This document shows, piece after piece, positions 7,802 to 16,899 of a stretch of DNA of 52,438 bases. The stretch is from Calditerricola satsumensis. GTDB lineage: Bacteria; Bacillota; Bacilli; Calditerricolales; Calditerricolaceae. Both the position numbers and the translations under genes were made by a program. Each line of letters starts with the position of its first letter. Position 1 is the first letter of the stretch. The notes beneath the pieces were generated by a model. That model made no database searches. It was given only the letters and a program-made list of their open reading frames with translations, and had not been told where the DNA came from. The stretch is from contig NZ_BMOF01000010.1 of assembly GCF_014646935.1 (NCBI RefSeq), forward strand, positions 1 through 52,438, written 5' to 3'.

Positions 7802-8595
7802 GGGGCACGGAACCCTTCGCCGACGCGCCGGCGATGGGCCGGATGGGCGGCGCGCCGGTGGCGCAAACCGGACCGGCGCGCGGGGGCGCGGACGAGCAGG
7901 CGCTCGGAAAGGGGGGCGGGACGCCGGGCGTGACGGTGAAGATCTGCGGCCTGCGCCATCCCGACGACGCCCGGCACCTTGAAGGCCTGCCCGTCGCCTT
8001 TGCCGGATTCGTGTTCGCCGAAAGCCGCCGGCGGGTGACGCCGGAAGAGGCCGCCGCCATCGCCGCTGCCCTGCCGCCCGGGGTGCGCGCCGTCGGCGTC
8101 TTCGTCAACCCGGGGGACGCCGAGCTGGAAGCCGTCCTCGCTGCCGTTCGCCTTGACGCCGTGCAGCTCCACGGCGACGAGACGCCGGAACGCTGCGCGC
8201 AGGTTCGCGCGCGCTATGGCCTGCCCGTCATCAAGGCGGTCGGCGTGCCGGATGCGCCCGACGCGCCGACGCGGGACGTCGCCCGCGCCGTGGCGCGCTA
8301 CGCGGCGGTGTGCGACATCGTCCTCCTCGACACGGCCTCGCCGCAACGCGGGGGGACGGGGCGCCGCTTCGACTGGCACGTCATCCCGGCGGCCTTTGTC
8401 GCCGCCCACCGTGCGGGAGCCCGCCTCTGGGTGGCCGGCGGCATTGCCCCGGAAAACGTCGGCGCTCTGGTGGCGCGCCATCCGCTGGACGGCATCGACG
8501 TGTCCTCGGGAGTCGAGACACAGGGACGAAAAGATCCGACGCGCATACGCGAATTGGTGGAAAGGGTGAGGGCCTATGTACCGCTATCCGGATGA
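7798..8595 (+). CDS. trpF: Phosphoribosylanthranilate isomerase
   Basis: Amadori rearrangement of phosphoribosylanthranilate in tryptophan synthesis. The family core starts at [12 protein letters not shown]; the catalytic Cys is in KICGL, and QLHGDE and the C-terminal GIAPENV and GIDVSSGVE follow. ATG at 7798 overlaps the trpC stop (ATGA) and would give 265 residues, with a 44-residue Gly/Ala-rich extension not seen in the family. A GTG at 7930, after a run of G (7911-7917), would give the normal 221 residues and may be the true start. The stop is certain. It overlaps trpB by 20 bases. Confidence 0.93.
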   Translation: MRGTEPFADAPAMGRMGGAPVAQTGPARGGADEQALGKGGGTPGVTVKICGLRHPDDARHLEGLPVAFAGFVFAESRRRVTPEEAAAIAAALPPGVRAVGVFVNPGDAELEAVLAAVRLDAVQLHGDETPERCAQVRARYGLPVIKAVGVPDAPDAPTRDVARAVARYAAVCDIVLLDTASPQRGGTGRRFDWHVIPAAFVAAHRAGARLWVAGGIAPENVGALVARHPLDGIDVSSGVETQGRKDPTRIRELVERVRAYVPLSG

Positions 8596-9769
8596 GCGCG
8601 GCAAATTTGGCCGTTTCGGCGGGCGCTATGTGCCGGAGACGCTCATGCAGGCGCTGGAGGAGCTGGATGAGGCGCGCCGTACGATCCTGCCCGATCCGGC
8701 TTTTCGCCGCGAGCTGCACGAGCTGCTCACCACCTACGTCGGCCGTCCCACGCCCCTCACCTACGCCGAACGCCTGAGCGAGGCGGTCGGCGGGGCGAGG
8801 ATTTTCCTCAAGCGCGAAGACCTCACCCATACCGGGGCGCACAAGATCAACAACGCCCTGGGACAAGGGCTGTTGGCCAAGCGCATGGGCAAGCGGCGCC
8901 TCGTTGCCGAAACGGGCGCCGGCCAGCACGGCGTGGCCACGGCCACGGTGGCGGCGCGGCTGGGCCTTTCGTGCACAGTGTACATGGGCGAAGTGGACAC
9001 CCGGCGCCAGCGGTTGAACGTCTTCCGCATGCGCCTGTTGGGGGCCGAGGTGGTGCCTGTCACCGCGGGCTCGCGGACGCTGAAGGACGCGGTGAACGAG
9101 GCCATCCGCGACTGGGTGGCCCATGTCGACGACACCCATTACCTGCTCGGGTCCGTCGTCGGTCCCCATCCGTATCCGGCCCTTGTGCGCGACCTGCAGC
9201 GCATCATCGGGGACGAGGCGAAGGCCCAGCTGCGCGAGGCCACCGGCCGGCTCCCCAACGTGGTGGTCGCCTGCGTCGGCGGGGGCTCCAACGCCATGGG
9301 CATCTTCACGGCCTTCCTGGAGGATGACGGGGTGGCGCTGGTCGGGGTGGAGGCGGCCGGCAAGGGCCTTGACACGGACGCGCACGCCGCCACGCTCACC
9401 AAAGGCCGGCCCGGCGTGTTGCACGGCATGTACACGTACCTGATCCAGGACGACGACGGCAACGTCCAGGAGGTCCATTCCATCTCCGCCGGCCTCGACT
9501 ATCCGGGCGTAGGGCCGGAGCACGCCTTCCTGAAGGAGACGGGCCGGGCCACCTACGTCGCGGTGACCGACGCGGAAGCCCTGGAAGCCGTAAAGCTGCT
9601 CGCCCGCACCGAGGGGATCCTCCCCGCCCTGGAGAGCGCCCACGCGGTGGCCGAGGCGGTGCGGCGGGCGCGGGAAATGGACAAGGACGCCATCGTCCTC
9701 GTCTGCCTGTCCGGCCGCGGCGACAAGGACGTGGAGACGATCCATCACCACCTGGGAGGCGATCTGTGA
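8576..9769 (+). CDS. trpB: Tryptophan synthase beta chain
   Basis: PLP enzyme that condenses indole with L-serine in the alpha2beta2 complex. 397 residues. The start [20 protein letters not shown] is typical, the PLP lysine is Lys90 in [10 protein letters not shown], and the phosphate loop GGGSNAMG is near 233. The ATG at 8576 follows AAAGGGTGAG. It overlaps trpF and ends at the trpA start, so the order is the usual F-B-A. Confidence 0.98.
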   Translation: MYRYPDERGKFGRFGGRYVPETLMQALEELDEARRTILPDPAFRRELHELLTTYVGRPTPLTYAERLSEAVGGARIFLKREDLTHTGAHKINNALGQGLLAKRMGKRRLVAETGAGQHGVATATVAARLGLSCTVYMGEVDTRRQRLNVFRMRLLGAEVVPVTAGSRTLKDAVNEAIRDWVAHVDDTHYLLGSVVGPHPYPALVRDLQRIIGDEAKAQLREATGRLPNVVVACVGGGSNAMGIFTAFLEDDGVALVGVEAAGKGLDTDAHAATLTKGRPGVLHGMYTYLIQDDDGNVQEVHSISAGLDYPGVGPEHAFLKETGRATYVAVTDAEALEAVKLLARTEGILPALESAHAVAEAVRRAREMDKDAIVLVCLSGRGDKDVETIHHHLGGDL

Positions 9770-10566
9770 TGGCTGCGCTGGCGCAGGCCTTTGCCCGCAC
9801 CGACCGTCCGGCATTTGTCCCCTTTCTCGTTGCCGGCTATCCCACGCCCGAGGCGACGGTGGAGCTGGCCCTCGCCCTCGAGGAGGCGGGAGCCGATGTG
9901 CTGGAGCTCGGCGTGCCCTATTCCGACCCGCTGGCCGACGGCCCGGTCATCCAGACGGCGGCGGCGGCCGCCCTGGCGCGGGGCATGACCGTAGCCGGCG
10001 TCTTCGAGCTCCTCGTCCAGATGCGCCGCGCCGGGCTGACCCTTCCCGTGGTCCTCCTCGCCTACGCCAACACCGTGCTGCAAAAAGGGGAGCGGGCCTT
10101 TGTCGACCGGCTGCGAGCCAGCGGCGGAGACGGGCTGATCGTGCCCGACCTGCCCCACGAGGAAGCCGGGGAGCTGCGCGCGGCCGCCGCTGCGGCGGAG
10201 GTGGCCCTCGTGCCCCTTGTCGCGCCGACGTCCCGCGGGCGGATCGCCCGCATCGTGACCGAGGCCACCGGCTTCGTGTACGCCGTCTCGTCCCTGGGCG
10301 TGACGGGGGAGCGGGATGCGCTGCACCCCGACCTGCGCGCCTTCTTGGCCGACGTGCGCGCCGCCTCGCCCGTACCGGTGGCCGTGGGGTTCGGCCTGCA
10401 CCGTCGGGAGCAGGTACGGGCCGTTGCCCCCTTTGTCGACGGAGTGATCGTCGGCAGCGCGCTGGTGCGCCTCGTGATGGAACGGGAGGACGACCTGGCC
10501 TCCCCGGCGCGCCGCGGGGAAGCCCTCGCCGCCGTGCGCCGCTTCGTGGCGAATTTGCTGAATTGA
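9769..10566 (+). CDS. trpA: Tryptophan synthase alpha chain
   Basis: Splits indole-3-glycerol phosphate into indole and glyceraldehyde 3-phosphate and passes indole to TrpB through the tunnel. About 265 residues. The catalytic Glu lies in ELGVPYSDPLADGPVIQ, the catalytic Asp in the early FVPFLVAGYPTPEA region to PYSDP, and the phosphate loop near VGFGLHRREQ. The ATG at 9769 shares its A with the trpB stop; GTG at 9766 is an equally spaced alternative after GGGAGG (9754-9759). It is the last trp gene; the next gene has its own promoter. Confidence 0.97.
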   Translation: MAALAQAFARTDRPAFVPFLVAGYPTPEATVELALALEEAGADVLELGVPYSDPLADGPVIQTAAAAALARGMTVAGVFELLVQMRRAGLTLPVVLLAYANTVLQKGERAFVDRLRASGGDGLIVPDLPHEEAGELRAAAAAAEVALVPLVAPTSRGRIARIVTEATGFVYAVSSLGVTGERDALHPDLRAFLADVRAASPVPVAVGFGLHRREQVRAVAPFVDGVIVGSALVRLVMEREDDLASPARRGEALAAVRRFVANLLN

Positions 10567-10592
10567 AGCGTTTTCCGTGAAGGAAAAAGGAT

Positions 10593-10621
10593 TTGTCACC
10601 GACGCGCGCGCGCAGTAAGAT
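10593..10621 (+). promoter_or_regulatory. Probable sigma-A promoter for hisC-tyrA-aroA
   Basis: TTGTCA (10593-10598), a 17-base GC-rich spacer and TAAGAT (10616-10621), 38 bases before the hisC start. It would let the phenylalanine/tyrosine genes be expressed when the trp part is attenuated, like the internal promoter of the Bacillus supraoperon. Confidence 0.65.
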
Positions 10622-10658
10622 AAAAAGAAAATTGGCAATCGGCAGAGGTGGTATTTCG

Positions 10659-11747
10659 GTGCGGCCCAAAGCCCACATCGTCGACCTGCCGGTGTACCAG
10701 CCGGGCAGACCGATCGAGGACGTCAAGCGCGCCTATGGCCTGACGGACGTGATCAAGCTCGCGTCGAACGAGAACCCCTTCGGCTTCTCGCCGCGGGTGC
10801 GCGAAGCCGTGACCCGGGCACTTCCTTTGGCCAACCGGTACCCGGACGGCGCGGCCACCGCGCTTCGCCGGGCGCTGGCCGCGCACCTCGGCGTGGCCGA
10901 GGAGGCCCTCATCTTCGGGAACGGCTCCGACGAGATCGTCCAGCTGATCGCGCGGGCCTATCTCGCCCCGGGGACGTCGACGGTGATGGCCACCCCGACG
11001 TTCCCGCGCTACAAGACGAACGCGGTGATCGAAGGGGCCCGCGTGATCGAGGTGCCCCTGAAGGACGGGCGATGCGACCTCGACGCCATGGCCGCGGCCG
11101 TCACGGACGACACGCGCGTGGTGTGGGTGTGCAACCCGAACAACCCCACGGGCACCATGGTGACCCACGACGAATTGGCGGCCTTTTTGGCCCGCATGCC
11201 CCGCAACGTGCTTGTGGTGCTCGACGAGGCCTATGTCGAATACGTCACCGATGCGCGCTTCCCGCGTTCCCTCGAGCTCCTGCGCACCCACGAGAACCTG
11301 ATCCTCCTCCGCACCTTCTCGAAAATTTACGGCCTGGCCGGATTCCGCATCGGCTACGGCATCGCCGCCCCGGCGGTGATCGACGCGCTGAACCGCGTGC
11401 GCGAGCCCTTCAACACCTCCTTCGTGGCCCAGGCGGCCGCCCTGGCCGCGCTGGAGGACCAGGCCTTTGTGGCTGCGTGCGTGCAAAAGAACGAAGAGGG
11501 CAAACGGCAGCTCTCTGACGGCTTTGTCCGCCTCGGCCTGCGCCACTACGAGACCCACGCCAATTTCATCCTCGTCGACGTCGAACGGCCCGCCGGCGCC
11601 GTCTTTGAGGCCCTCTTGCGGCAGGGCGTCATCGTCCGTTCCGGGGAGGCCCTCGGCTTTCCCACGGCCCTGCGCGTGACGATCGGCGACGCGGCGCAAA
11701 ACCGTCGCCTGCTCGAGGCGCTGGCGGCGGCGCTGGTGGAGGCGTAG
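10659..11747 (+). CDS. hisC: Histidinol-phosphate / aromatic aminotransferase
   Basis: PLP aminotransferase of fold type I. In Bacillus the gene at this locus serves both histidine synthesis and the last step to phenylalanine and tyrosine. From GTG 10659 it has 362 residues: KLASNENPFG, SDEIVQLI, NPNNPTGT, DEAYVEY and the PLP lysine Lys222 in FSKIYGLAGFRIGY. GTG was preferred to an upstream in-frame start at 10593 because AGAGGTGG (10644-10651) is 7-8 bases before it and the upstream start lies in the promoter. Confidence 0.95.
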   Translation: MRPKAHIVDLPVYQPGRPIEDVKRAYGLTDVIKLASNENPFGFSPRVREAVTRALPLANRYPDGAATALRRALAAHLGVAEEALIFGNGSDEIVQLIARAYLAPGTSTVMATPTFPRYKTNAVIEGARVIEVPLKDGRCDLDAMAAAVTDDTRVVWVCNPNNPTGTMVTHDELAAFLARMPRNVLVVLDEAYVEYVTDARFPRSLELLRTHENLILLRTFSKIYGLAGFRIGYGIAAPAVIDALNRVREPFNTSFVAQAAALAALEDQAFVAACVQKNEEGKRQLSDGFVRLGLRHYETHANFILVDVERPAGAVFEALLRQGVIVRSGEALGFPTALRVTIGDAAQNRRLLEALAAALVEA

Positions 11748-11751
11748 GGAC

Positions 11752-12876
11752 GTGCGCGTCGCCGTTGTGGGTGTGGGCCTGATCGGCGGGTCGCTGGCCC
11801 TGGCCCTCAAGCAGCGCCCCGACGTCGTCGTGATCGGCTGCGATTCCAACCCCGCGAGCCTGCGCACCGCCCTCGCCCGCGGGGCCGTCGACGAGGTGAC
11901 CGATCGGCTGGAGGAAGCCGTCTGCGAAAGCGACGTCGTGTTCCTGAGCGCCCCGGTCAGCGAGCTGTACGCCCTTGTCGACCGTCTCGCGGAACTTCCG
12001 CTTCCGCCGGGCGCCATCGTCACCGACACGGGGAGCACCAAGGCCGGCATCGTGCGCGCCGCGCGCAAGCTGGCCGCGCGGGGCGTGACGTTTATCGGCG
12101 GGCATCCCATGGCCGGGTCGCACAAGTCGGGCGTGGAAGCGGCGCGGGCCGACCTGTTCGAAAACGCCTACTACGTCCTGACGCCGGAGGAGGATACGCC
12201 CGCCGGTGCCGTGGCCGCGCTGTCCGACCTGCTGGCCGCCACACGGGCCAAGGTGGTGACGATGGATCCGATGGCCCACGACCGCGTGGTGGGGGCGATC
12301 AGTCACCTGCCCCATGTGGTGGCCGCCGCCCTCGTCAACCTGGTGGCCGACCTGGGGGCGGAAGACGCCTGGTACGAGCGCCTGGCCGCGGGAGGCTTTC
12401 GCGACCTCACGCGCATCGCCTCGAGCAACCCCAGCATGTGGCGGGACATCGTCCTCGACAACCGCTCCGTGCTGCTTGACCACCTGCGGCGGTGGCAGGA
12501 CGCCCTGGCCGCCGTCGTCGCCCACGTGGAGGCGGGCGACGCCGCGGCCATCGAGCGGTTCTTCTGCGCGGCGCGCACCTTCCGCGATCGGCTGCCGGAG
12601 CGCCGCCCGGGCGCGCTGCCGGCGGTGCACGAGCTGTTTGTCGACGTGCCCGACCGGCCCGGGGTCATCGGCCGCGTCGCCACGCTGCTCGGGGAACACG
12701 GCATCAACCTGGTCAACATCGAGGTCCTGGAGATCCGCGAAGACATCTTCGGCGTGCTGCGCCTCGTCTTCCAGCGCGAGGCCGATCGGGTGAGGGCGCG
12801 TGCGCTCCTTGAGGGCGCCGGCTACACCGTGCACGAGCGGGAGGCCCTCGCCCACGCCGGCAAGGGGGAGCGATAG
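11752..12876 (+). CDS. tyrA: Prephenate dehydrogenase with ACT domain
   Basis: Oxidises prephenate to 4-hydroxyphenylpyruvate with NAD, the committed tyrosine step. The 374 residues have an N-terminal NAD fold ([15 protein letters not shown] at 4-18), [12 protein letters not shown] with the catalytic region, and a C-terminal ACT domain (about 295-374, beginning [14 protein letters not shown]) that is likely to sense an aromatic amino acid. GTG at 11752 is four bases after the hisC stop. The domain layout matches Bacillus TyrA. Confidence 0.97.
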   Translation: MRVAVVGVGLIGGSLALALKQRPDVVVIGCDSNPASLRTALARGAVDEVTDRLEEAVCESDVVFLSAPVSELYALVDRLAELPLPPGAIVTDTGSTKAGIVRAARKLAARGVTFIGGHPMAGSHKSGVEAARADLFENAYYVLTPEEDTPAGAVAALSDLLAATRAKVVTMDPMAHDRVVGAISHLPHVVAAALVNLVADLGAEDAWYERLAAGGFRDLTRIASSNPSMWRDIVLDNRSVLLDHLRRWQDALAAVVAHVEAGDAAAIERFFCAARTFRDRLPERRPGALPAVHELFVDVPDRPGVIGRVATLLGEHGINLVNIEVLEIREDIFGVLRLVFQREADRVRARALLEGAGYTVHEREALAHAGKGER

Positions 12877-12877
12877 C

Positions 12878-14155
12878 ATGCGCGTGGAACCCGCCCGTGC
12901 CCTGCGGGGAGCGTTGACCGTGCCCGGGGACAAGTCGATTTCGCACCGGGCCGTCTTGTTGGGGGCCCTGGCCGAAGGGCGCACCGAGATCACCGGCTTT
13001 TTGCCAGGGGCTGACTGCCTCAGCACCATCGCCTGCCTCCGCCGCCTGGGAGTGGCCATCGAGCAGGAGGGCGACCGCGTCACCGTGCACGGCGCGGGCT
13101 GGTACGGGCTGCGCGAGCCGGAGGACGTGCTGGACGTGGGCAACTCGGGAACGACGATCCGCCTCCTCGCCGGCGTGCTGGCCACGCAGCCGTTCCACAG
13201 CGTGCTGGTAGGGGACGCGTCGATCGCCCGGCGGCCGATGCGGCGCGTCACCGCCCCCCTGCGCGCGATGGGGGCGCACATCGACGGGCGTGCCGACGGC
13301 GAGTACACGCCGCTGGCCATTCGCGGCGGACCGCTAAGCGCCATCCAGCACGTGTCGCCGGTGGCCAGCGCGCAGGTGAAGTCGGCCCTGCTGCTTGCCG
13401 GCCTCCAGGCGGACGGGGAGACGGCGGTGACCGAGCCCTACCGCTCCCGCGACCACACCGAGCGGATGCTGCGGGCCTTTGGCGCGGAACTGACCGTTGA
13501 CGGGACCACCGTGCGCGTGCGCGGCGGCCAGCGCCTGATCGGCCAGCGGGTGGACGTGCCCGGTGACATTTCGTCGGCCGCCTTTTTCCTGGTGGCCGCC
13601 GCCCTCGTGCCGGGAAGCGACCTTGTCGTGCGCGGGGTGGGGCTCAACCCCACGCGGACGGGCATTCTCGACGTCCTGCGGGCCATGGGCGCGGCCGTCG
13701 AAGTCGAGGAGACGGGCGAAGCGTGCGGCGAGCCGGTCGGCAACGTGCGCGTGCGCCACGCGCCGCTGGCGGCGACGGAGATTGGCGGCGCCCTCATCCC
13801 GCGGCTCATCGACGAGCTGCCCGTCATCGCCGTGCTGGCCACGCAAGCCGAGGGGACGACGGTGATCCGCGACGCCCAGGAGCTGCGCGTCAAGGAGACC
13901 GACCGCATCGCCACGGTGGCGGCGGAGCTGTCGAAAATGGGCGCGCGCATTGAGGCGACGGCGGATGGCCTGATCATCCACGGGCCGACGCCGCTTCATG
14001 GGGCGCGGTGCGACAGCCACGGCGACCACCGCATCGGCATGGCCCTGGCCGTGGCCGGGCTCATCGCCGACGGGCCGACGGAGATCGCGCGGCCGGAGGC
14101 GATGGCCGTGTCGTTCCCCGACTTTTTTGACCGGCTGCGCGCGGTGGCGGGGTGA
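12878..14155 (+). CDS. aroA: 3-phosphoshikimate 1-carboxyvinyltransferase (EPSP synthase)
   Basis: Joins shikimate 3-phosphate and phosphoenolpyruvate, giving the substrate of AroC. 425 residues. GDKSISHR at 17-24, [19 protein letters not shown], and the C-terminal KETDRI and GDHRIGMAL motifs are all present. ATG at 12878 is one base after the tyrA stop and follows AAGGGGGAG. Older Bacillus maps call this gene aroE. It ends the aromatic block. Confidence 0.98.
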   Translation: MRVEPARALRGALTVPGDKSISHRAVLLGALAEGRTEITGFLPGADCLSTIACLRRLGVAIEQEGDRVTVHGAGWYGLREPEDVLDVGNSGTTIRLLAGVLATQPFHSVLVGDASIARRPMRRVTAPLRAMGAHIDGRADGEYTPLAIRGGPLSAIQHVSPVASAQVKSALLLAGLQADGETAVTEPYRSRDHTERMLRAFGAELTVDGTTVRVRGGQRLIGQRVDVPGDISSAAFFLVAAALVPGSDLVVRGVGLNPTRTGILDVLRAMGAAVEVEETGEACGEPVGNVRVRHAPLAATEIGGALIPRLIDELPVIAVLATQAEGTTVIRDAQELRVKETDRIATVAAELSKMGARIEATADGLIIHGPTPLHGARCDSHGDHRIGMALAVAGLIADGPTEIARPEAMAVSFPDFFDRLRAVAG

Positions 14156-14211
14156 GCCGGGCGCAGCCGGTTTCGCCATCCGGTTGCGGTCGCAAAGTTC
14201 CAAATATATCG

Positions 14212-14239
14212 TTGACAGCGCATCCATTTCCGGTATAAT
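14212..14239 (+). promoter_or_regulatory. Near-perfect sigma-A promoter
   Basis: Perfect TTGACA (14212-14217) and perfect TATAAT (14234-14239) with a 16-base spacer, in a locally AT-rich patch. It is the best promoter match in the window. Transcription should begin near 14246. Confidence 0.85.
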
Positions 14240-14245
14240 GAAAGT

Positions 14246-14350
14246 ACAGTGTGGTTTCTCTCCACTCCTATCCGAATGTGTTCCGCGCCCCATCTTGCGC
14301 GGCCGTCTTTGTAAGGGCTTACAGACCCGCGAAGACGGCGCATTTTTTTT
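14246..14350 (+). ncRNA. Putative small RNA or leader RNA of about 105 bases
   Basis: It runs from the predicted start of the consensus promoter to an intrinsic terminator. CCGCGC (14283-14288) pairs with GCGCGG (14297-14302). GCCGTCTT (14302-14309) pairs with AAGACGGC (14332-14339) around an inner hairpin (TGTAA/TTACA, 14310-14323), followed by eight T (14343-14350). No convincing reading frame is inside. It could be a free-standing RNA or an attenuator leader for the gene at 14531. From 14351 to 14516 I see nothing further. I do not recognise a known RNA family. Confidence 0.5.
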
Positions 14351-14530
14351 GCCCCACGACCCGAAGGAAGCTCGACTGCTCCACGATATGAAGGAGGCGC
14401 GACGGCGATCGCCGCCGCGACGCTGCGGCTGAACGTTGGCGGCCCATCGGTCCTTGGTGCCAACGGGCATGCCGGCCGTCTCCCGCGCATAGGGTGAAAG
14501 GGACAAGACGTGCGGGGGAGGAGGAGACCG

Positions 14531-15646
14531 ATGGGCCAAACGGGGTTGGGCCGCGAGATGGCGAGCGGCTACGTGGTGCGCGGCGGGACGGTCGTGACGG
14601 CGCGGGGCGCCATGCAGGCCGACCTGTGGGTGCGCGGCGGCAAAGTGGAACGCGTTGTGCCCTTCTGTGAGGGAACGGCGCCGGTGATCCGCGAAAGGCC
14701 AACCCTCGACGCGGAAGGGGCATGGATCACGCCCGGTTGGGTGCTCACAAGCGGGCACTTTGCCGCGGAAGGCGCCCCTTCCTACCGCGAGCGACTTGGC
14801 GCCTGGATCCGTCGCGGGGTGACGACGGTGGTGGAAGGCGTGGATCCCGGGTGGGGACCGCTCGCCGACGCGATCGACCGGGGGAGGGCGGCGCACTTCA
14901 ACAGCTGCCTCGACTATGCGTTCAAGCTGGACATCGCCTTCGAGGCGGCAAACCGTTTCCTGTTCCGTTACGCGAGCGGGCAGGGCCTCCGCCTCGTCGA
15001 GGTGCGCGTGGGCGATCCGAAGCACCTCGGCCATTCCCGCTGGGGGGAACTGTTCGTGGCGGCGCAAAACCATGGCCTGCGCCTTGTGCTGCGCCCCGAA
15101 GCGCCCCATCCGGTGGACAGCCCGGACGGTCGGCGCTGGCTCTCCCGCTGGGCAGCCCGCGTGGCCGAAGGGGTAAGCGGTGTTGCCCCTCCCGTTGTGG
15201 CGTGGCCCTTTGGCCGGCCGGATCGGCCCGTTCCGCTTCCCGACGGGGTGCCCGCCGTCTGCACCCTTACCGGCAAGGGGGAGAAGGTTTTGGGGGACCC
15301 GTCTGTCGTCGCCCTCCTCCTGCCCGAGGAGCCCGAACAGGCCGAGTGGGAGCTGCCCGTCGAGGGGGCCGACACCGCGCTGGTGGAAGCGGTGCGGCTC
15401 CTTTCAACCAATCCGGCCAAACTGGCCGGGCTGTATCCCCAGAAAGGGTCCCTGGCCCCGGGAAGCGACGCCGATTTTCTCCTGTTTTGGCCCCACGACC
15501 GACGCCTTTCGCTCTTTCAGCCCGATGCCGTCTTCGTGCGCGGCGTGTCCGTGGGCCATCACCCGTTTCGCGCCCTTTCGCCGGGATCGGGGCGCCTCTT
15601 GGCGGCCAGGCCGACGCACCTTTACGTCTTGTCCGCGCCCCTGTAA
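14531..15646 (+). CDS. Hydantoinase/dihydroorotase-like protein without metal ligands
   Basis: The 371 residues follow the cyclic amidohydrolase plan: a beta-sandwich start (YVVRGGTVVTARG), a TIM-barrel middle and the classic C-terminal LLSTNPAKLAGLYPQKGSL and GSDADFLLF motifs. But where active members have a metal-binding HxH after the PG turn, this protein reads PGWVLTSGHFAAEG, and I find no replacement histidine pair or carboxylated lysine. It is therefore probably a non-catalytic homologue. ATG at 14531 is 6 bases after GGAGGAGG (14517-14524). The substrate or partner is unknown. It lies between aroA and a TPR gene, where Bacillus has nothing comparable. Confidence 0.75.
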   Translation: MGQTGLGREMASGYVVRGGTVVTARGAMQADLWVRGGKVERVVPFCEGTAPVIRERPTLDAEGAWITPGWVLTSGHFAAEGAPSYRERLGAWIRRGVTTVVEGVDPGWGPLADAIDRGRAAHFNSCLDYAFKLDIAFEAANRFLFRYASGQGLRLVEVRVGDPKHLGHSRWGELFVAAQNHGLRLVLRPEAPHPVDSPDGRRWLSRWAARVAEGVSGVAPPVVAWPFGRPDRPVPLPDGVPAVCTLTGKGEKVLGDPSVVALLLPEEPEQAEWELPVEGADTALVEAVRLLSTNPAKLAGLYPQKGSLAPGSDADFLLFWPHDRRLSLFQPDAVFVRGVSVGHHPFRALSPGSGRLLAARPTHLYVLSAPL

Positions 15647-15664
15647 GCCACGCGATCGGACCGG

Positions 15665-15694
15665 TTGGGATTCCCGCGGATTTTGGCGTACAAT
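15665..15694 (+). promoter_or_regulatory. Probable promoter of the TPR gene
   Basis: TTGGGA (15665-15670), an 18-base spacer and TACAAT (15689-15694), about 86 bases before the start of the TPR gene. Confidence 0.5.
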
Positions 15695-15780
15695 CGAGAG
15701 GGAACGATTCCGATGTTGGCCGCGGCACCCTGCCCGTTTGGGGGCGCCGCGGCCGAACAAAGGAGCGCGGGAGAACGCCG

Positions 15781-16779
15781 ATGCATCGCCAAACGGAAGC
15801 ATGGCTCGAGCCGGTGTGGGAGGCCCTGGAGCGCGGGGACGCGGAAGGCGCGCTGCGCCGCCTGGCCGAAGCCAAGCGGATGGCGCGCGACGACCCGGAC
15901 AAGCTCCTCGCCGTCGCCGCCGTCTATGCCGACCTGGGCCATCTCGACGAGGCGCGAGGGCTGCTCGATGCGGTGTTGGCGCGACGGCCCGGCGATCCCG
16001 AGGCGCACCTTTTGCTTGCCGAGGTCTACCTGGAGCTGGGCGACACCGATGCCGCCCTCGAGTTGCTCATGCCGCTCCTGGACGAGCGCCCCGAGGACGT
16101 GCGCGTGCTCGTCGACCTGGCCGACCTGTATGCGGCGGAAGGGCTGTATGAGGTGGCCATCTCCTACCTGGAGAAGGCGCGGCGCCACCACCCCGACCCA
16201 CTCCTGTTCGCGCGCCACCTCGCCCAATTGTACGATGAGGTCGGGGAGGAGGAGAAAGCCCTCGCGCTGCTCGAATCCCTGGTGGGCACGCCCTACGAAG
16301 ACGCCGCCCTGCACATCGAGCTGGCGGCACGCTACGCGCGCCGCGGTGCCTGGGAACGCGCCGCGCGCCACTATGAGGAGGCTTTGGCGCGCGACCCCGC
16401 GCGGGTTGACGCCCGCTTCGGCTTGGCGCGGCTCAAAGCCCGGATGGGGCAGCGCGAAGAGGCCAAGGAGCTGCTGGAAGCCGTGCGCCGGGACGATCCC
16501 GACTACATCCCGGCATACACCGCCCTTGCCGATCTCCACCTGGCCGAAGGCGAGCTGGAAGCGGCCATCGAGCGGCTGGAACAGGCGTGGGAGATGGACA
16601 AAGGGGACGAGGCCGTGGCCCAGAAATTGGCCTGGGCGTGCTTGGAAGCGGGGCACGTCGATCGCGCCGCCGCCGTGTTCGAGGAGATGGTCGGTGGCGA
16701 GGAGGACTTGGACGAGCCGTGGCAAGCCTTGCGGGAAGCGATTGCCCAGGCCCGCGCCGGCACGAAAACCAAGGGGTAA
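15781..16779 (+). CDS. TPR-repeat protein (YpiA-like)
   Basis: 332 residues made almost wholly of tetratricopeptide helices. Repeats are visible as LLAVAAVYADLGHLDEARGL, HLLLAEVYLELGDTDAALEL, YIPAYTALADLHLAEGELEA and similar units, about eight in all. There is no signal peptide or membrane segment, so it is probably a cytosolic scaffold. ATG at 15781 is 7 bases after GGGAG (15769-15773). Position between aroA and the ypiB/ypiF-qcr genes matches Bacillus ypiA, whose function is not established; the equivalence rests on position and repeat type. Confidence 0.85.
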   Translation: MHRQTEAWLEPVWEALERGDAEGALRRLAEAKRMARDDPDKLLAVAAVYADLGHLDEARGLLDAVLARRPGDPEAHLLLAEVYLELGDTDAALELLMPLLDERPEDVRVLVDLADLYAAEGLYEVAISYLEKARRHHPDPLLFARHLAQLYDEVGEEEKALALLESLVGTPYEDAALHIELAARYARRGAWERAARHYEEALARDPARVDARFGLARLKARMGQREEAKELLEAVRRDDPDYIPAYTALADLHLAEGELEAAIERLEQAWEMDKGDEAVAQKLAWACLEAGHVDRAAAVFEEMVGGEEDLDEPWQALREAIAQARAGTKTKG

Positions 16780-16843
16780 GCCGGTGGCCCGGTCTGCCGC
16801 CGGATTCCGGTCTTCAAGTTCCCCCCCAATTTGAAACGGAATG

Positions 16844-16896
16844 GAACCCCTCCGGCGTCGCCATACTAATGGGTGACGTTTCCAACGGAGGGGTTC
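16844..16896 (+). promoter_or_regulatory. 11-bp inverted repeat enclosing a ribosome binding site
   Basis: GAACCCCTCCG (16844-16854) is the exact complement of CGGAGGGGTTC (16886-16896), with 31 bases between. The right arm is the ribosome binding site of the gene at 16900. If transcribed it would hide the site in an 11-bp stem; if transcription starts inside the loop, the repeat would act as DNA. A possible -35 TTGAAA is at 16831-16836, but no -10 is at proper spacing. Confidence 0.6.
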
Positions 16897-16899
16897 TTC

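Noticed and set aside
13998-14432. Plus-strand frame over the end of aroA and the following gap
   Set aside because: It overlaps aroA out of frame and crosses the promoter and terminator at 14212-14350; no ribosome binding site.
14722-15780. Upstream extension of the TPR protein reading frame
   Set aside because: The extension lies over the hydantoinase-like gene in another frame; a ribosome binding site and ATG occur at 15781.
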